Of a stretch of DNA of 64,000 nucleotides, positions 62,226-64,000 are shown in pieces. Where the stretch lies: contig DATFYM010000212.1 of assembly GCA_035315065.1 (NCBI GenBank), positions 1 to 64,000 on the forward strand. Direction: 5' to 3'. Under the pieces are notes generated by a model. The model did no database searches. It was not told where the DNA came from and saw nothing but the letters and a program-made list of their open reading frames with translations. How positions within the stretch are numbered: the stretch's first letter is position 1; each line of letters begins with the position of its first letter. The position numbers and the translations under genes are program-made. The DNA comes from DATFYM01 sp035315065. GTDB taxonomy: Bacteria > Acidobacteriota > Terriglobia > UBA7540.

Positions 62226-62280
62226 AACCCGTGACCTCAACACCGAGTTCACTGAGGCCTCGGGAGACACAGAGGAAAGA
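62226..62280. repeat. CTCAACACNGAG / ACACAGAGG repeat relative
   Basis: CCTCAACACCGAGTTCACTG and GACACAGAGGAAAG resemble the sequence at 13875-13929. Here no long perfect stem is formed. It lies in the leader of the SDR gene at 62366. Confidence 0.5.
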
Positions 62281-62365
62281 AGAAGCGTTACCATGAGAAC
62301 GTGTTTCATTTTCTGATAGTTCCCTTTTCTTTGCGTCTTCGAGTCTCAGTTTGGGAGGATGGTTT

Positions 62366-63136
62366 ATGGGAGAATTTCCACGATTCGATTTGACGGGGCA
62401 GGTAGCACTGGTGACGGGCGCGGCGCGGGGCTTGGGACGGGCGATTTCGCTGGCCTTGGCCAACGCTGGGGCCGACGTCGCGCTGGGCCTGCGCGACGTG
62501 AAGTCCGGTGGTGGGCTGGCGTCGGAAATCGAAGCCATGGGCCGGCACGCGTTGCCGTTGCAAATGGACGTCGCCCATCTCGACCAGATTTTTCGCGCTG
62601 TCAAGGATGCGGTGGGACGTTTCGGGCAACTCGATATCCTGGTGAATAACGCCGGCATCGCGCCCGGCAATCTGGCCGAGAATGTTCGCGAGGAAGACTA
62701 CGACCTGACGCTGGCGGTGAATCTGAAGGGAACGTTCTTTGCCAGCCAGGCGGCGGGACGCGTGATGATCTGTCAGCGGCGCGGGCGCATCATCAACCTC
62801 AGCTCGCAGGCGGGCCTGGTGGCGCTGCCGACCGAATCTGTCTACTGCACTACCAAGGCTGCTATCGCGCACCTCACCAAATGCCTCGCCGTCGAGTGGG
62901 GGAAGTACAACATCACGGTGAACGCGGTGGCGCCCACCTTTATCCATACGCCGGGCACAGAGGAGGCGCTGGCGGACCCAGCGTTCCGGGCCGACGTGAC
63001 GGAGCGGATCGCCGCCTTGCACCGGGTTGGCGAGCCCATGGACGTGGCTGGAGCGGTGGTATTCCTGGCCTCGCCGGCGGCGTCTCTGATCACCGGCCAT
63101 ACCCTGGTCATCGACGGCGGGTGGACGGCAAGATGA
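62366..63136 (+). CDS. SDR-family oxidoreductase (FabG-like)
   Basis: ATG 62366 has GGGAGG upstream. 256 residues: VALVTGAARGLGRAISLALANAGADVALG (NADP site), LVNNAGIAPG, the catalytic Ser in IINLSSQAGLVALP, Tyr/Lys in SVYCTTKAAIAHLTKCLAVEWGKYNITVNAVAPTFIHTPG, and SLITGHTLVIDGGWTAR. It is the gluconate 5-dehydrogenase/3-oxoacyl-ACP reductase type. The substrate is not evident and it has no operon partner. Confidence 0.87.
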   Translation: MGEFPRFDLTGQVALVTGAARGLGRAISLALANAGADVALGLRDVKSGGGLASEIEAMGRHALPLQMDVAHLDQIFRAVKDAVGRFGQLDILVNNAGIAPGNLAENVREEDYDLTLAVNLKGTFFASQAAGRVMICQRRGRIINLSSQAGLVALPTESVYCTTKAAIAHLTKCLAVEWGKYNITVNAVAPTFIHTPGTEEALADPAFRADVTERIAALHRVGEPMDVAGAVVFLASPAASLITGHTLVIDGGWTAR

Positions 63137-63185
63137 GTGGGTGGTGGAGTTTGCCGGGCGCGGGTAGTGGTGTCATCCGGAAAAG

Positions 63186-63352
63186 AATGGAATCCACACA
63201 TTACACAGATTCGGCAGAGTAAGAGGAGAAATCGCCTCCTCAGCGGACTAGCCATCAAGTGGTTTGTTTGCTGTCGCTTTTGACAGCTCCGACGTGCAGT
63301 CGATCGCTTCTTTTCTCAATCTGCGAAGATCTGTGTAATCTGTGGATTCTGT
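63186..63352. repeat. CACAGATT facing-arm element
   Basis: AATCCACACATTACACAGAT (63190-63209) faces AGATCTGTGTAATCTGTGG (63328-63346). Same family as 61341. Fills most of the gap between the SDR gene and the predicted RNA element. Confidence 0.85.
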
Positions 63353-63360
63353 TTGCCTAC

Positions 63361-63447
63361 TTGGGCGCGGCAGATCTTGCCGGGTCCGGTCGGAGGCCGG
63401 CAAGGTTGATTAAAGCCTTCTCATGAGAGGAAACTGGCGGCGCCCAA
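63361..63447 (+). ncRNA. Predicted three-way-junction RNA element
   Basis: TTGGGCGC (63361-63368) pairs perfectly with GCGCCCAA (63440-63447) and encloses two further stems: CTTGCCGG (63376-63383) with CCGGCAAG (63397-63404), and the palindrome-like CCTTCTCATGAGAGG (63416-63430). Unpaired joins (GTTGATTAAAG, AAACTGGC) are purine-rich as in riboswitch junctions. It ends about 115 bases before the lytic transglycosylase start. I cannot match it to a known riboswitch class. Confidence 0.4.
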
Positions 63448-63563
63448 AGCAAGAAAGCAGGCCTTATTGTAATCAATAGACTGCAAGCTCGCCGGATCGC
63501 ATCTGATTGTGGTACGCCGCGTGCTGCAAGGGGAATTGAAGTTGAACGCCACACGAGCAGGTG

Positions 63564-64000
63564 ATGCTCATGCATATGGATGCCACCAATTCCGCCCCTG
63601 CAGCACCCACCAACCAAGCGGGACAGACCTCGGGGCCTGTCCCGTCACGCCACACGTCGTTCTGGTCGGAGTTCGTCAGCCGGGCGGCGGAGGCGGCGGG
63701 GATCGATCCGCACCTTGCCTTGCAGGTGGCCATGCATGAGTCGGACTTGAACCCCCACGCCTTGAATCGATCGAGTGGCGCCATCGGCATCATGCAACTC
63801 ATGCCAGCCACGGCGACGGCGCTGGGTGTCGATCCGCACAATGTGGCCCAGAACATCCGCGGCGGCATCCACTACCTGCATCAACAACTGGCGAAGTTTG
63901 GCAATACGGCCCAGGCGCTGGCCGCTTACAACTGGGGGCCGGGACACGTGGCGCACGCGGTCGCGCATTGGGGATCTGAGTGGCTGAATCATGCCCCCAG
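63564..64000 (+). CDS. Lytic transglycosylase (SLT domain), 3'-truncated by window edge
   Basis: The frame from ATG 63564 is open to the window end (at least 145 codons). After a low-complexity start (NSAPAAPTNQAGQTSGPVPS) come AAEAAGIDPHLALQVAMHESDLNPHALNRSSGAIGIMQLMPATA, with the catalytic Glu in MHESD, then NIRGGIHYLHQQLAKFGNTAQALAAYNWGPGHV. This is the Slt/MltE-like peptidoglycan-cleaving fold. No signal peptide is visible at the chosen start, so it may be cytoplasmic-like, phage-type or have another export route. ATG 63570 and 63576 are also possible. Confidence 0.8.
   Translation, partial: MLMHMDATNSAPAAPTNQAGQTSGPVPSRHTSFWSEFVSRAAEAAGIDPHLALQVAMHESDLNPHALNRSSGAIGIMQLMPATATALGVDPHNVAQNIRGGIHYLHQQLAKFGNTAQALAAYNWGPGHVAHAVAHWGSEWLNHAP

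Overview
The window looks like a chromosomal contig from a soil-type Acidobacteriota genome. This is inferred from gene content, not from a marker gene. The supporting content is an Oar-like TonB receptor with an N-terminal carboxypeptidase-regulatory domain, Tat-exported Gfo/Idh/MocA, aldo/keto reductase and M24 proteins, a PmoA-family (DUF6807) protein, a YpdA-type reductase, a pilMNOPQ operon, and glycyl-tRNA synthetase of the alpha/beta type. No rRNA, tRNA or CRISPR array was seen. DNA is GC-rich and genes are tightly packed, with several 4-base ATGA overlaps.

Layout. 0.5-12.6 kb: a HATPase/ECF-sigma fusion, a small membrane protein, a TonB receptor, a LolA-like protein, then GT39, UPF0104 flippase, YdjC/HpnK deacetylase and GT2 genes, a membrane-anchored trypsin-like protease and a degenerate receiver. 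Together these resemble an Arn-like (ArnC/D/flippase/ArnT) envelope-glycan modification cassette built from other families. 12.8-19.3 kb: DUF6807 protein, Gfo/Idh oxidoreductase, solute-binding lipoprotein and hybrid PAS histidine kinase. 19.3-20.9 kb: repeats, a near-consensus promoter, a decayed gene and an excisionase-like HTH gene. 20.9-26.8 kb: pilM-N-O-P-Q. 26.9-32.7 kb: aminopeptidase, accB, accC, thiE, APC permease. 32.8-38.7 kb: SpoIIE-type phosphatase, a DUF2834 gene with a probable frameshift, wrecked toxin-antitoxin loci, a Tat-exported M24 peptidase and a START-like protein. 38.6-39.5 kb: a tandem array of about 204 bp units. 39.6-45.7 kb: SDR, RCK potassium-channel-like protein, nnr, tsaE, a nucleotidyltransferase/partner pair, FabL-like reductase. 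45.8-64 kb: AKR, a His-rich membrane protein, lone nuoI, ypdA, small genes, miaB, glyQS, recO, pfkB, SDR, and the start of a lytic transglycosylase.

Two whole-window signals stand out. First, intergenic spaces are occupied by about 25 elements built from tandem 7-base units, usually as two facing arms that form long (sometimes perfect) inverted repeats. The heptamer sequence differs between families but the 7-base period is shared. They abut or supply stop codons, and one lies in frame inside the GT39 gene. They resemble the heptanucleotide STRR repeats known from cyanobacteria, but with paired convergent arms. Second, a 28-bp dif-like XerCD site sits at 45753-45780. Every gene called from 552 to 45652 is on the + strand, while most genes to the right are on the - strand, which is what a replication terminus should look like.
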